64,000 nucleotides of DNA, from the NCBI RefSeq assembly GCF_003345295.1, contig NZ_CP031056.1, positions 1,922,001-1,986,000 of the forward strand. The letters run 5' to 3'. This DNA comes from Vibrio splendidus (GTDB lineage Bacteria; Pseudomonadota; Gammaproteobacteria; Enterobacterales; Vibrionaceae). Position numbers and translations under genes: made by a program. Positions 25,491 to 32,707 of this stretch are shown piece after piece. The first letter of the stretch is position 1, and every line of letters begins with the position of its first letter. The notes under the pieces are model-generated. The model searched no databases. It had not been told where the DNA came from and saw only the letters and a program-made list of their open reading frames with translations.

Positions 25491-25596
25491 ACATAACAAG
25501 AAATTTAAGAGTGCTCCCCAACGCATGACATTTTTCATTTCATCGTTGGGTTTTGTGTTTACGGTGGTATGGTTAGGTTTCGTGGTGGCGTTATAG
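25491..25596 (+). other. attC recombination site (VCR-like), right end of the array
   Basis: It begins ACATAACAAGAAATTTAAGA, has the CAACGC-type inner box and ends GTGGTGGCGTTATAG, about 106 bases. The next gene lies on the opposite strand without a further attC, so this is the visible end of the array. Confidence 0.8.
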
Positions 25597-25632
25597 TTTG
25601 GTGATGTTGTCTTTAAGTAAGGATAAACATGT

Positions 25633-25995
25633 TTAGCCATTCACCTTAATGTTCTTGTACAACTTAAACTCGTTCCCAGCTCGGCCGTTCTTCTCAATCA
25701 CAATAGACACGGTGTTCTTACGATAGTTGTACGAACAGATAACCGATTTTTTTAAGATTTCAGGTTTACCATTGCGCTTGGAGTCATAGTTATACTCAAT
25801 ACCATCGTATGAGATTGACTGGTGGTTCAATAGAGTTACTAGGGAACCATGCAAGTCGATATCTGCACCACCAAAGAAGTCGCTAGCCACTTCAATGACC
25901 TTATCTCTACAAAGGGCGTCTAGATTATCTTTTGGAGCAATAGAGCAACCAGCTAATAACGCTGAAGCAACTAAGCATGTAGTTAGCTTTTTCAT
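25633..25995 (-). CDS. Small putative lipoprotein, 120 residues
   Basis: MKKLTTCLVASALLAGC is a lipoprotein signal with the lipobox LAGC (Cys at residue 17). The mature part has two further cysteines (LCRDK and VICSYNY) and no recognised domain. Its ATG overlaps the stop of a small upstream gene (TAATG), so the two are coupled. Probably anchored in the outer membrane. Confidence 0.72.
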   Translation of the reverse strand: MKKLTTCLVASALLAGCSIAPKDNLDALCRDKVIEVASDFFGGADIDLHGSLVTLLNHQSISYDGIEYNYDSKRNGKPEILKKSVICSYNYRKNTVSIVIEKNGRAGNEFKLYKNIKVNG

Positions 25996-26126
25996 TATTT
26001 GCCACCTTGAGCTTTCTTGTGTTCAACAAATGAACTTAACGCATCAACCATTAGTTGGGCGTCTTCAAGGTTGCGAGTTCTTAATACGTGTCTCATGGCG
26101 CTACCGCGTTCGTTGAATAAAGTCAT
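25995..26126 (-). CDS. Small protein, 43 residues, coupled to the lipoprotein gene
   Basis: An ATG frame of 43 codons reading LRTRNLEDAQLMVDALSSFV in its middle, basic and helical. Its TAA shares bases with the lipoprotein start (TAATG), which argues that it is translated. The ribosome site is weak. Function unknown. Confidence 0.5.
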   Translation of the reverse strand: MTLFNERGSAMRHVLRTRNLEDAQLMVDALSSFVEHKKAQGGK

Positions 26127-26139
26127 TGCTGTACCTAAT

Positions 26140-26166
26140 AAAAAACCAGCATCTGGCTAGTTTTAG
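26140..26166 (-). terminator. Possible weak terminator
   Basis: On the minus strand CCAG-ATG-CTGG is followed by six T residues, just after the gene at 26176. Confidence 0.45.
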
Positions 26167-26175
26167 TTCTTCATA

Positions 26176-26514
26176 TCAATATTTAGGTTTTCTCGAACCA
26201 CTTGGAAGGTTCAAAGCGTCTTCAAAGCTCCAATTACGGTTAACCCTGTTAAGGACGCCACGATAACTAATGAGAGGGTTCTTGTTCGCTACAATCAGCT
26301 CTTCTTGTGTATCGTAATACTTACCTTTGTATCTGTATTGACTTCGGTCTGGGTTGTTACTGCCATGCTTTTTAGTAAGCGCGTTCTCAAGTGACCAGTC
26401 ATTTCTGAGCCGAGAGAGAACCAAATCACAATTAAGCCCAGCGGCCATATTGGTGGTTATCATTTCTGTCTTGCTGGAGTAAGTAACACCAGCGAATATA
26501 ACTTTAGTACGCAT
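26176..26514 (-). CDS. Hypothetical protein with two repeated modules, 112 residues
   Basis: Two copies of a module of about 45 residues are visible: one ending LRNDWSLENAL (near residue 45) and one ending VNRNWSFEDAL (near 103). Each has a GVTYSSKTEMI or KYYDTQEELI lead. Such small repeated helix modules resemble the DNA-reading repeats next to phage and homing endonucleases, so DNA binding is possible, but that is a guess. No membrane segment. Confidence 0.6.
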   Translation of the reverse strand: MRTKVIFAGVTYSSKTEMITTNMAAGLNCDLVLSRLRNDWSLENALTKKHGSNNPDRSQYRYKGKYYDTQEELIVANKNPLISYRGVLNRVNRNWSFEDALNLPSGSRKPKY

Positions 26515-26628
26515 ATAAATCTTGCCAATGCAGCATTGAAAAAATCAGCACAGTGACTGAATTTGTAGTTAATGCTTTTTCATCCAGAATAGATCAATCA
26601 AAAGATTAGCTGAGTGAACGAAACTAAT

Positions 26629-26655
26629 GGCAGGAACAACGGACTCGTTCCTGCA
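26629..26655 (-). terminator. Hairpin after the MipA-like gene
   Basis: GCAGGAAC and GTTCCTGC form a perfect 8-bp stem about 20 bases after the stop. There is no strong T run. Confidence 0.5.
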
Positions 26656-26671
26656 TTGGTAATCGGATTAT

Positions 26672-27420
26672 TTAAAACAGGTAGGTAATGCCAACATTAC
26701 CCATAACTGAAGTGGTGTTATCAAGGATAGGGCTCTTCTCAATTTCACTGTCCAGGTTCTCGTAGCGAACACCGCCAGTTAGACGCAAGTGCTTAGATAA
26801 GTACATGTAACCAGACAGGCCTACGAAGTAACGGCCAGACCAATCAGGCTTAAATTCATCGAAGCGAGTTCTGGACGCTTCAGCAGCAGATACGCCGTAT
26901 AAATGTTCGTTAAGCTTGTCACTGTTAAGCGAGTAACCAATCGCAGGAATAAGGCCAAACGCGCCAAAGTTCATGTGATAGCTGTATCGAGTCTCTACAT
27001 ACAAGCCATTGTGAACACTACCAATGTCAGTGCCAGCGCCTACACGGAACTCGCCAATATTGGTAGTAAGCACGTAGGCCGCCCCCCCATAAAGGTAGAA
27101 TCGCGATCATCGAGCTTTTTGATATCTGCATCGTCAGATTCACTAGCCTCAAGCGTTCGTGGGTCATACGCGGCGAAAAACACAATGTTGCTCACTGAAC
27201 CTTTTGGCGCCAAACGGTAGCCAGCTTGAACACCCTCAATGAAGAAATGGCCATTGTCATAGCTCAGAAGTGGGAACGGTGTTACTTCCGTGTCGCCACC
27301 TTTGTAAACGTTAGGTGAGTAAGCAGCAGTAAGGCCTAAACCAAACTCTGAGCCTTTAGCGTTAGCAATCGATGGAATTGATAGTGCCGCGATCATTGCA
27401 GCGATTAACGTAGTTTTCAT
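26672..27420 (-). pseudogene. MipA/OmpV family outer-membrane protein, frame-shifted at a G tract
   Basis: The front half (27420 to about 27088) has a signal peptide (cleavage after IANA) and MipA/OmpV barrel strands. The back half (about 27080 to 26672) continues the barrel in another frame, ending in a C-terminal Phe. The break lies exactly at seven G residues on the minus strand (27082-27088). Adding one G would join STFMGG to AAYVLTTNIGEF without loss. So this is a phase-off form, a real mutation or a sequencing error; the rest of both halves looks intact. A class II palindrome lies 24 bases before the start. Confidence 0.82.
27082..27088 (-). repeat. Homopolymer tract G7 at the mipA-like frameshift
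   Basis: Seven C on the plus strand. Eight (or five) would restore one frame across the gene. Confidence 0.85.
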
Positions 27421-27443
27421 TGTTAGTTTCCGGTTGGCCTTTC

Positions 27444-27470
27444 GACTTAAAGGGTATCGCCCTTTTTTGG
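27444..27470. promoter_or_regulatory. 27-bp palindrome, class II
   Basis: Core TAAAGGGTA-T-CGCCCTTTT, two mismatches from symmetry. It lies 24 bases upstream of the mipA-like start. Confidence 0.7.
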
Positions 27471-27471
27471 C

Positions 27472-27585
27472 AAAAAATCCCCGGCGATAGGAGCCGGGGG
27501 AAGATGGGGAAAATGAGTCTGACGTATGCCTGCGATCAAACTCCCCCGAAACCTCATCTAAAGCTGATGTCCTAGTTGAGGGCTG
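27472..27585 (-). ncRNA. Putative structured RNA A with terminator
   Basis: On the minus strand, in order: a short stem with GATG/CATC, a stem GAGTTTG/CAGACTC, a C-rich single strand, then a terminator stem CCCCGGC/GCCGGGG followed by six T. The same order and much of the same sequence recur at 29005-29116. It lies between the 42-residue membrane protein gene and mipA, so it could be an independent small RNA or a processed 3' end. No clear promoter was found. Confidence 0.55.
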
Positions 27586-27641
27586 GCAAATGGTTGTTGA
27601 AATGTCGTGTCTTACTTTGGCAACGATTCAATCTGAGAAAA

Positions 27642-27770
27642 TCACCATCTATCCTCAATATCTCCTTTGATCATGCGATAGACCAGAAATGCAGCGACAA
27701 TGCATAGAACAGTCATCACGATGCTGCTAATACCAAGAAAAACGTAAATTGGTTCCACTTCTTCTCCCAT
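27642..27770 (-). CDS. Small single-pass membrane protein, 42 residues
   Basis: The frame runs from ATG at 27770 (GGAG 7 bases ahead) to TGA at 27642. Residues 9-31 (YVFLGISSIVMTVLCIVAAF) form one transmembrane helix; the N-terminus is acidic (MGEEVEP) and the C-terminus holds RMIKGDIEDRW. Two class II palindromes lie 70-190 bases upstream, so it probably belongs to the second TetR's set. Many such proteins bind and tune larger membrane complexes; the partner is unknown. Confidence 0.65.
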   Translation of the reverse strand: MGEEVEPIYVFLGISSIVMTVLCIVAAFLVYRMIKGDIEDRW

Positions 27771-27835
27771 CACTATCTCCAGAAATAAGCCTCGACGACT
27801 CTGACATCATCAGTAACACACTAATATTCAATGAT

Positions 27836-27862
27836 AATTTAAAGGTTAACACCCTTTATTTG
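27836..27862. promoter_or_regulatory. 27-bp palindrome, class II
   Basis: Core TAAAGGTTA-A-CACCCTTTA, two mismatches from symmetry, 66 bases before the 42-residue protein gene. Confidence 0.72.
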
Positions 27863-27930
27863 GTCGTAATTTTTGTTTTATCGCTAATTATTAATTAGCC
27901 AAAGCCAACGAGCTGTTGTTATATCCGCTC

Positions 27931-27957
27931 AAAATAAGGGGTGTCACCCTTTATTTT
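27931..27957. promoter_or_regulatory. 27-bp palindrome, class II (best copy)
   Basis: AAAATAAGGGGTG-T-CACCCTTTATTTT, one mismatch from perfect symmetry over 27 bases. Confidence 0.78.
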
Positions 27958-28058
27958 TGCAGTCTACGTTTAGTCGCACTTATCGTCAAGCTACTTCGTA
28001 ACCAAAAGTCAGAATAACCGCTCAACTCTATTGGAGTTGGGTTCCTAAATTTGAACAT
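27951..28058 (-). CDS. Possible small protein, 35 residues
   Basis: An ATG frame with AAGGGG about 8 bases ahead, reading IELSGYSDFWLRSSLTISAT in its middle. It follows the 52-residue gene after 29 bases. Its stop codon lies inside the class II palindrome at 27931-27957, which argues against it a little. Confidence 0.3.
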   Translation of the reverse strand: MFKFRNPTPIELSGYSDFWLRSSLTISATKRRLQK

Positions 28059-28087
28059 AGGGCCACCCCTTCCCCTTGAATCCTTTT

Positions 28088-28246
28088 TTATACCGTTCCA
28101 TTCGACGATGAGATAACAATTTGCTTATGGCTATCTAGCTTGGCTGACAGGTCGGCCTTGTTCGCTGAAAACGTCGTGTTGATGTAATCAGTGGCGCTAG
28201 TCAGTTTGTGACTGCTTAATGGGGAATGTATCAAGTTGCTCATCAT
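28088..28246 (-). CDS. Small hypothetical protein, 52 residues
   Basis: The frame from MMSNLIHSPL to SSSNGTV is polar, rich in Ser, Thr and Lys, with no membrane segment. I start it at 28246 because AAAGG lies 7-9 bases ahead; an in-frame ATG at 28276 lies inside the class II palindrome at 28260-28286. The palindrome thus sits just upstream, as for other genes of the set. Not recognised. Confidence 0.55.
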   Translation of the reverse strand: MMSNLIHSPLSSHKLTSATDYINTTFSANKADLSAKLDSHKQIVISSSNGTV

Positions 28247-28259
28247 TTCGAGCCTTTTA

Positions 28260-28286
28260 ATAATAAAGGTTAACAACCTCTATTTT
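28260..28286. promoter_or_regulatory. 27-bp palindrome, class II
   Basis: Core TAAAGGTTA-A-CAACCTCTA, more degenerate than the others; 14 bases before the 52-residue gene. Confidence 0.62.
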
Positions 28287-28465
28287 GTATGCTAAATGTA
28301 TAATTTCAATAGCATGAACTCGATGAGGCCTGTTTGGGCCCATTAATGTTCAGTTACTCAACGATCGATTGTATCGCAAGCTATGTGCCTTTATTCTACG
28401 GCCTGTGACTGCTTATTATCGATGGCACATAAAATACAACCATCATCCAACGTTCGGAGGCAAGA

Positions 28466-28912
28466 GTGGGAAGAGCAAGCGCTGCACAAGCGATTATTAC
28501 ACGACAAAAGATCATCGATGCTGCATTTGATATCGCATTAAATGAAGGCTTCGACAAGGCAACCTTTGCTTATATCGCTAAAAAAGCTGGTGTGTCTAAA
28601 TCAGGGATTAATGCTCACTTCGACAGAAAAGCCGATATTGCCAAAGAGCTTGAGCCTCTGTTTGCAAAGATCATCAATGAGCACTTAAATTACGAGTCGA
28701 CCGCGGCGTTTTCGAAGACTTGGCAGAAAGCCATTGATAGCGAACCGAATTTTGTAGCAGCCATTATTGCATTTGGTCCTATTATGCCAACTGAGAAAGG
28801 CATCAAAGGGCTGCAATCCAAGATCCAAGGCGAAGAGCAAGAAGTGCTCGACTGTATCTATCACTGTATCGGCTATGCGGTTTGTAATATTCAATCTCGC
28901 CAATCCGCTTAA
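28466..28912 (+). CDS. Short TetR-type regulator (paralog 2)
   Basis: A 148-residue TetR-like protein starting at GTG with GGAGG 5 bases ahead. Residues 11-60 are the DNA-binding domain (TRQKIIDAAFDIALNEGF, then GVSKSGINAHF). It aligns with the TetR at 10252-10683 over the full length, including LEPLFAK, the IMPTEKGIKGL region and the HCIGYA end. Class II palindromes cluster in the kilobase just before it, so I infer it binds AAAGGGTG-type sites while paralog 1 binds AAAGTGCA-type sites. No copy was seen directly in front of this gene. The C-terminal domain is too short for a typical TetR ligand pocket. Confidence 0.86.
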   Translation: MGRASAAQAIITRQKIIDAAFDIALNEGFDKATFAYIAKKAGVSKSGINAHFDRKADIAKELEPLFAKIINEHLNYESTAAFSKTWQKAIDSEPNFVAAIIAFGPIMPTEKGIKGLQSKIQGEEQEVLDCIYHCIGYAVCNIQSRQSA

Positions 28913-29004
28913 TTCGCCTATCTTCATTCCGCAGATTTAACGAATAAAGCGACCGATATTCAGCTCCACGTTACCTGTTTTCTCTTTCCTATTGCCGATT
29001 GTCC

Positions 29005-29116
29005 AAAAACAAAAAGCCCCGGTTATAGGAACCGGGGAAACAGGGTGGGATGAGTTTGGCGCGTGCCCGAAACCAAACTCTCCCTAAGCCTCACCTAAGA
29101 CTCATGCTCTTAGGTA
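29005..29116 (-). ncRNA. Putative structured RNA B with terminator, 3' of puuD
   Basis: On the minus strand ACCTAAGA/TCTTAGGT (8 bp), then GAGTTTGG/CCAAACTC (8 bp), a C-rich strand, and the terminator CCCCGGTT/AACCGGGG with a following T-rich tail. It starts about 35 bases after the puuD stop, so it ends the uric-acid operon and could be released as a small RNA. It is homologous to RNA A at 27472-27585. Confidence 0.6.
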
Positions 29117-29149
29117 AAGGATACTGAGTACTGTTATTACAAAGTACTG

Positions 29150-30469
29150 CTATTGAAGCGTAGCGCCTTGCTCAACCCAAGTGCCGATGAGTGCGCGTTC
29201 TTCGTCGGTCATTTGAGTCATGTTGCCGAGCGGCATCACCTTAGTTGTTACGGTTTGAGCAACAATCCTAGGTACGTTGGCTTTGATCTCTTCTGGCGTA
29301 TCAAACATCACACCGGCTGGCGCAGCAGCAAAAGCGGCGTGGCTTGGGGTTGATGAATGACACACAGAACAGCGCTCTTGAATGACTTTGTTAATGGTTT
29401 CAAAGCTTACACCTGCGCTAGCCGTTTGCATTGCGTGATCTGCAGGTGCAACTTGAGAACTAGCTGTCGTTGAAGCTGTGCTGTTCGAAACAGCCTCTTC
29501 TGTCGCCGATTCCGTCGCGCTTACTTGCACTTCTTGAACCACAGGTGCTTGCACAACCGGAGTCATCTGCTTTTTCGCATAAGGTGAGGTCACAAACGCA
29601 AGCGTGATCATACCCAATGCCGCTACAGGTACTGTCCATGCAAACTTCTGACTACCGTGACGGGTGTTGAAGTAGTGACGCACCAAGATGCTAAAGATCG
29701 CTAGGCCAGCAAGAATCAACCAGTTGTATTCCGAGCCATAAGTGCTTGGGAAGTGGTTACTGATCATGATGAACAGCACTGGCAGTGTCATGTAGTTGTT
29801 GTGACGAGAACGTAGTAAACCTTTCGCTGGCAATGCCGGATCCGGTTCACGCTTCTCTTCAATCGCTTTCACCAAGTTGCGCTGTGCAGGCATGATAACG
29901 CGGAATACGTTACCCACCATGATGGTACCAATGATGGCACCCACGTGGATGTAAGCACCACGGCCACTGAACACTTGGGTTAAGCCATATGTCGCAGCGA
30001 CGAGCAGCACAAACAGCACAACACCAAGCAACACGGGGGTTTTACCTAATGGTGAGTCACACAGTAAGTCGTAGATAAACCAACCAGCAACAAATGACCC
30101 AATACCAATCGCGATTGCCGTTGTTGAATCAAGGCCAGAGCCCGGTGCGATCAGGTAAATCTCAGCGTTAAGGTAGTAAACCACACCCAGTAGACACACA
30201 CCGGTGATCCACGTGAAGTAGGCTTCCCATTTGAACCAGTGCAGGTGCTCTGGCATCTCTGGGGGCGCAAGTTTGTACTTCTCTAGGTGATAAATACCAC
30301 CACCGTGAATCGCCCACAAGTCGCCTGAAAGGCCCGTTTTTGGGTTTACTCGATTAAGGTTGTTCTCTAACCAAACAAAGTAAAATGATGCGCCTATCCA
30401 CGCAACACCAACAATCATGTGAGCCCAGCGTATTGCTAAATTCAACCATTCTGTAATATGCGGATCCAT
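29150..30469 (-). CDS. puuD: Urate hydroxylase PuuD (membrane urate oxidase with cytochrome c domain)
   Basis: PuuD oxidises urate to 5-hydroxyisourate and passes electrons to the respiratory chain through its own haem, in place of soluble peroxide-forming uricase. The 439-residue protein has an N-terminal membrane domain with about eight helices and conserved HMIVGVAWIGASFYF and IYHLEKYKL segments. A Thr/Ala/Val-rich linker follows at about 305-355, then a cytochrome c domain with CSVCH at about 367-371 and an axial Met in MPLGNM. AGGAG before ATG at 30469 fixes the start. It is the last gene of puuE-uraD-alc-allA-puuD. Confidence 0.95.
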   Translation of the reverse strand: MDPHITEWLNLAIRWAHMIVGVAWIGASFYFVWLENNLNRVNPKTGLSGDLWAIHGGGIYHLEKYKLAPPEMPEHLHWFKWEAYFTWITGVCLLGVVYYLNAEIYLIAPGSGLDSTTAIAIGIGSFVAGWFIYDLLCDSPLGKTPVLLGVVLFVLLVAATYGLTQVFSGRGAYIHVGAIIGTIMVGNVFRVIMPAQRNLVKAIEEKREPDPALPAKGLLRSRHNNYMTLPVLFIMISNHFPSTYGSEYNWLILAGLAIFSILVRHYFNTRHGSQKFAWTVPVAALGMITLAFVTSPYAKKQMTPVVQAPVVQEVQVSATESATEEAVSNSTASTTASSQVAPADHAMQTASAGVSFETINKVIQERCSVCHSSTPSHAAFAAAPAGVMFDTPEEIKANVPRIVAQTVTTKVMPLGNMTQMTDEERALIGTWVEQGATLQ

Positions 30470-30483
30470 AATAAACTCCTGTA

Positions 30484-31044
30484 TCACAACGCTTTAGCTA
30501 AGCGTTGCTCTTCCTTGTTGTCGTCCGTTGGCAAGTCTTCCAAATGCAATGCCACTCGGTCGCTGTCGAAATAAACTTCGTCACAATTGTGCCCTTCGCC
30601 GCCTCTATCGACGATCAAGAACTGGTCTTGATCAGTAAGCGCAAGAACTGGGTGATGCCACACCCCTTTGTGATAGTTCACTCCTTGACGGCCGTTGCTC
30701 AAGAAAGCTCGGCTATTGGCTAATGTTGGATCATCGCCTTTTGGCGCAACAACAATTAAATAGGGTTGACCAAGTAATGGAATGAATGCCTGAGATCCAA
30801 GTGGATGACGCTCTAACATTTTGATGGTCAGTGGGTAGCTCAACGGTGTGGCTTGGAAGATGCTGATGATCGCTTCTCCGTCTTGGTCTTGCACATCCGT
30901 TGTCGCTAGCTTGTGGTAGCGACGTGTTGATCCACTGTTGATCATGAAGAAATCACTATTATCGGACTCGATAACATCGCCAAACTCTGCAAAAGCCTGC
31001 TTGGTTAACGGTTCGATGGATAAACGACGTATTCCATTACTCAT
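30484..31044 (-). CDS. allA: Ureidoglycolate lyase
   Basis: AllA splits ureidoglycolate to glyoxylate and urea, the last step before central metabolism. The 186-residue length and the cupin motifs (FIPLLGQPYLIVVAP, and YHKGVWHHPVLAL) match the family. AAGGAAG precedes the ATG. Its stop lies 14 bases before puuD and it follows allantoicase after 15 bases, so all three are co-transcribed. Confidence 0.94.
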   Translation of the reverse strand: MSNGIRRLSIEPLTKQAFAEFGDVIESDNSDFFMINSGSTRRYHKLATTDVQDQDGEAIISIFQATPLSYPLTIKMLERHPLGSQAFIPLLGQPYLIVVAPKGDDPTLANSRAFLSNGRQGVNYHKGVWHHPVLALTDQDQFLIVDRGGEGHNCDEVYFDSDRVALHLEDLPTDDNKEEQRLAKAL

Positions 31045-31059
31045 ATCTGACTTCCTTAC

Positions 31060-32046
31060 CTATTTCGCCTTCGTACCAAACAGACGCAAACGGCTGATAC
31101 CACCATCTGGGAATATGTTTGCACGTACGTGAGTAATCGCTCCAAGGTCGTTTACCTCAGAAATGAATTCGTGAATCTCGTGCGCTTGCAGCTTTTGTGC
31201 AGGCAACAGTTCACGCCAGAACAGGCTTTGTGTTTCTACTTGATCGTCGGTACCGCCTTTCACATAAGCGGCTTGAATTGAGCAGCTGTCAGGGTAGTTA
31301 CCTTTGAAGTGGGCAGTATCAACTACGATACGTTCGATGTTACCTGGGTGGCCTAGTGCCACGATAACCCAGTCGTTACCCGGTGTTCGACGACGTGCTG
31401 TTTCCCAGCCATCACCCATGTTTTCACCGCGACCTGGGCCTAAAATGTTGGCTTTGTTGCCGTAGTGCTCGTCGCTACATGCCAGAGCTCGGCCACCGTG
31501 TTCAACAGATGCTAGGTCAACTTGTTGCTGAGAATCTATTGCGTCCCAATCGACACTTGGTCGGCCATAAACACGTAAGCGCGCGACACCGCCGTCTGGA
31601 TAGATGTTCAAACGTAGGTGCGTAAATACTTGGTCACTTTCGATTGCTTCAAGATGATGATGATCACCCTGTAATGCCATTGAAGGCAGAATTTCTTGCC
31701 ACTCTGTTGAATCAGTTGGCTCACCTTGTGGTGAATAACACGCGTCAATTGATGCCGAAGGTGGGAAGTTACCTGTGAAGAATGAGGTATCAATATCAAC
31801 GCCAGCAATGGTGCCAGCTAGGCCAAGGCGAACGACACAGTAATCATAACCTTCACCACGTTTACGTCTGCTTTCCCAGCCGTCCATCCACTTGCCGTTA
31901 TTATCGTATAAGTCGTCTTTCCACTCTGGTGCCGCATGGCTGAGTAGACGGCTTTTATCCGCGAAAAAATCGTCGGTTGCGAAGGTAGCTTCTGCGCCGA
32001 GTTTTTCGTCTGCAAGGTTTATGTACTGTTCAAATTTATGGGTCAT
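31060..32046 (-). CDS. alc: Allantoicase
   Basis: Allantoicase hydrolyses allantoate to ureidoglycolate and urea. The 328-residue protein consists of two allantoicase repeats, each with the conserved pattern DGWE(S/T)xRxR: DGWESRRKRGEGYDYC near residue 55 and DGWETARRRTPGNDWV near 222, plus IDTSFFTGNFPPS and VDTAHFKGNYPDS. Length and repeat pattern are full. It lies between uraD (124 bases away) and allA in the minus-strand operon. Confidence 0.95.
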   Translation of the reverse strand: MTHKFEQYINLADEKLGAEATFATDDFFADKSRLLSHAAPEWKDDLYDNNGKWMDGWESRRKRGEGYDYCVVRLGLAGTIAGVDIDTSFFTGNFPPSASIDACYSPQGEPTDSTEWQEILPSMALQGDHHHLEAIESDQVFTHLRLNIYPDGGVARLRVYGRPSVDWDAIDSQQQVDLASVEHGGRALACSDEHYGNKANILGPGRGENMGDGWETARRRTPGNDWVIVALGHPGNIERIVVDTAHFKGNYPDSCSIQAAYVKGGTDDQVETQSLFWRELLPAQKLQAHEIHEFISEVNDLGAITHVRANIFPDGGISRLRLFGTKAK

Positions 32047-32169
32047 GTCCGTGTAATCCTATGAAATTAATAAAGTAATAATAAAATGAGAACTTAGTGG
32101 CTTATGCTTTTACAAATCAAACCGTTAGCTCACTAAGACTGGGCTGAGATAGCTGTTAACTCCGTTAAC

Positions 32170-32685
32170 TTACATATCCCAGAGACGAAACATCGCGATC
32201 TTGTTGATCTCTTGAATCGCCGTAGCAAACTCAGTTTCACTATCATTTCCTAATCGCATCTCGAACGACTCAAGAATTTGGTAACGATTGGCTCCCTTCA
32301 CCGCCATGATAAAAGGGAAATTGAAGCGACTTTTGTAGCTGTTGTTGTAAGAAGTGAATTTTTTAAATTCTTCGGCGTTGCATTGGTCGATGCCCGCCCC
32401 CGCTTGTTCTTTGGTCGACGACTCTGTGAGTTCGCCGTTTACGGCTGCTCGACCGGCTAAATCCGGGTGAGCGTTGATCAAAGCCAACTGTTTGCCTTGG
32501 TCTGCACTTAACAAGGTCGATGCCATTTTCAGATGAAGATTCTCGATATGATCGTCTTCGGCATTCAAACCTTGGTCATACACCAGTTCTGCAACCCACG
32601 GGCTGTGTTCGTAGACATCAGCAAAATGAGCGACAAAGGCATCGCGGTCCATGGTTGTTGGTCGGCATGATCGAAATTCAGTCAC
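32170..32685 (-). CDS. uraD: OHCU decarboxylase
   Basis: UraD decarboxylates 2-oxo-4-hydroxy-4-carboxy-5-ureidoimidazoline to S-allantoin. The 171-residue protein has the family motifs HPDLAGRAA and the STKEQAGAG(I/L)D signature. I set the start at the GTG at 32685 because AAGGAGG lies 6 bases ahead; an in-frame ATG further up lies inside puuE and lacks such a site. It is followed by a 123-base gap with a weak inverted repeat (CTTAGTG/CACTAAG) before alc, so part of the message could end or be processed there. Confidence 0.93.
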   Translation of the reverse strand: MTEFRSCRPTTMDRDAFVAHFADVYEHSPWVAELVYDQGLNAEDDHIENLHLKMASTLLSADQGKQLALINAHPDLAGRAAVNGELTESSTKEQAGAGIDQCNAEEFKKFTSYNNSYKSRFNFPFIMAVKGANRYQILESFEMRLGNDSETEFATAIQEINKIAMFRLWDM

Positions 32686-32707
32686 GTTAAGCCTCCTTGC
32701 TTCACTG

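Noticed and set aside
26672..27420. Two separate genes for the MipA-like region
   Set aside because: The halves join into one family protein with a single G added; they are one broken gene.
7720..28912. A prophage or transposon explanation for the accessory region
   Set aside because: No integrase, transposase, phage structural gene, tRNA or target-site repeat was seen.
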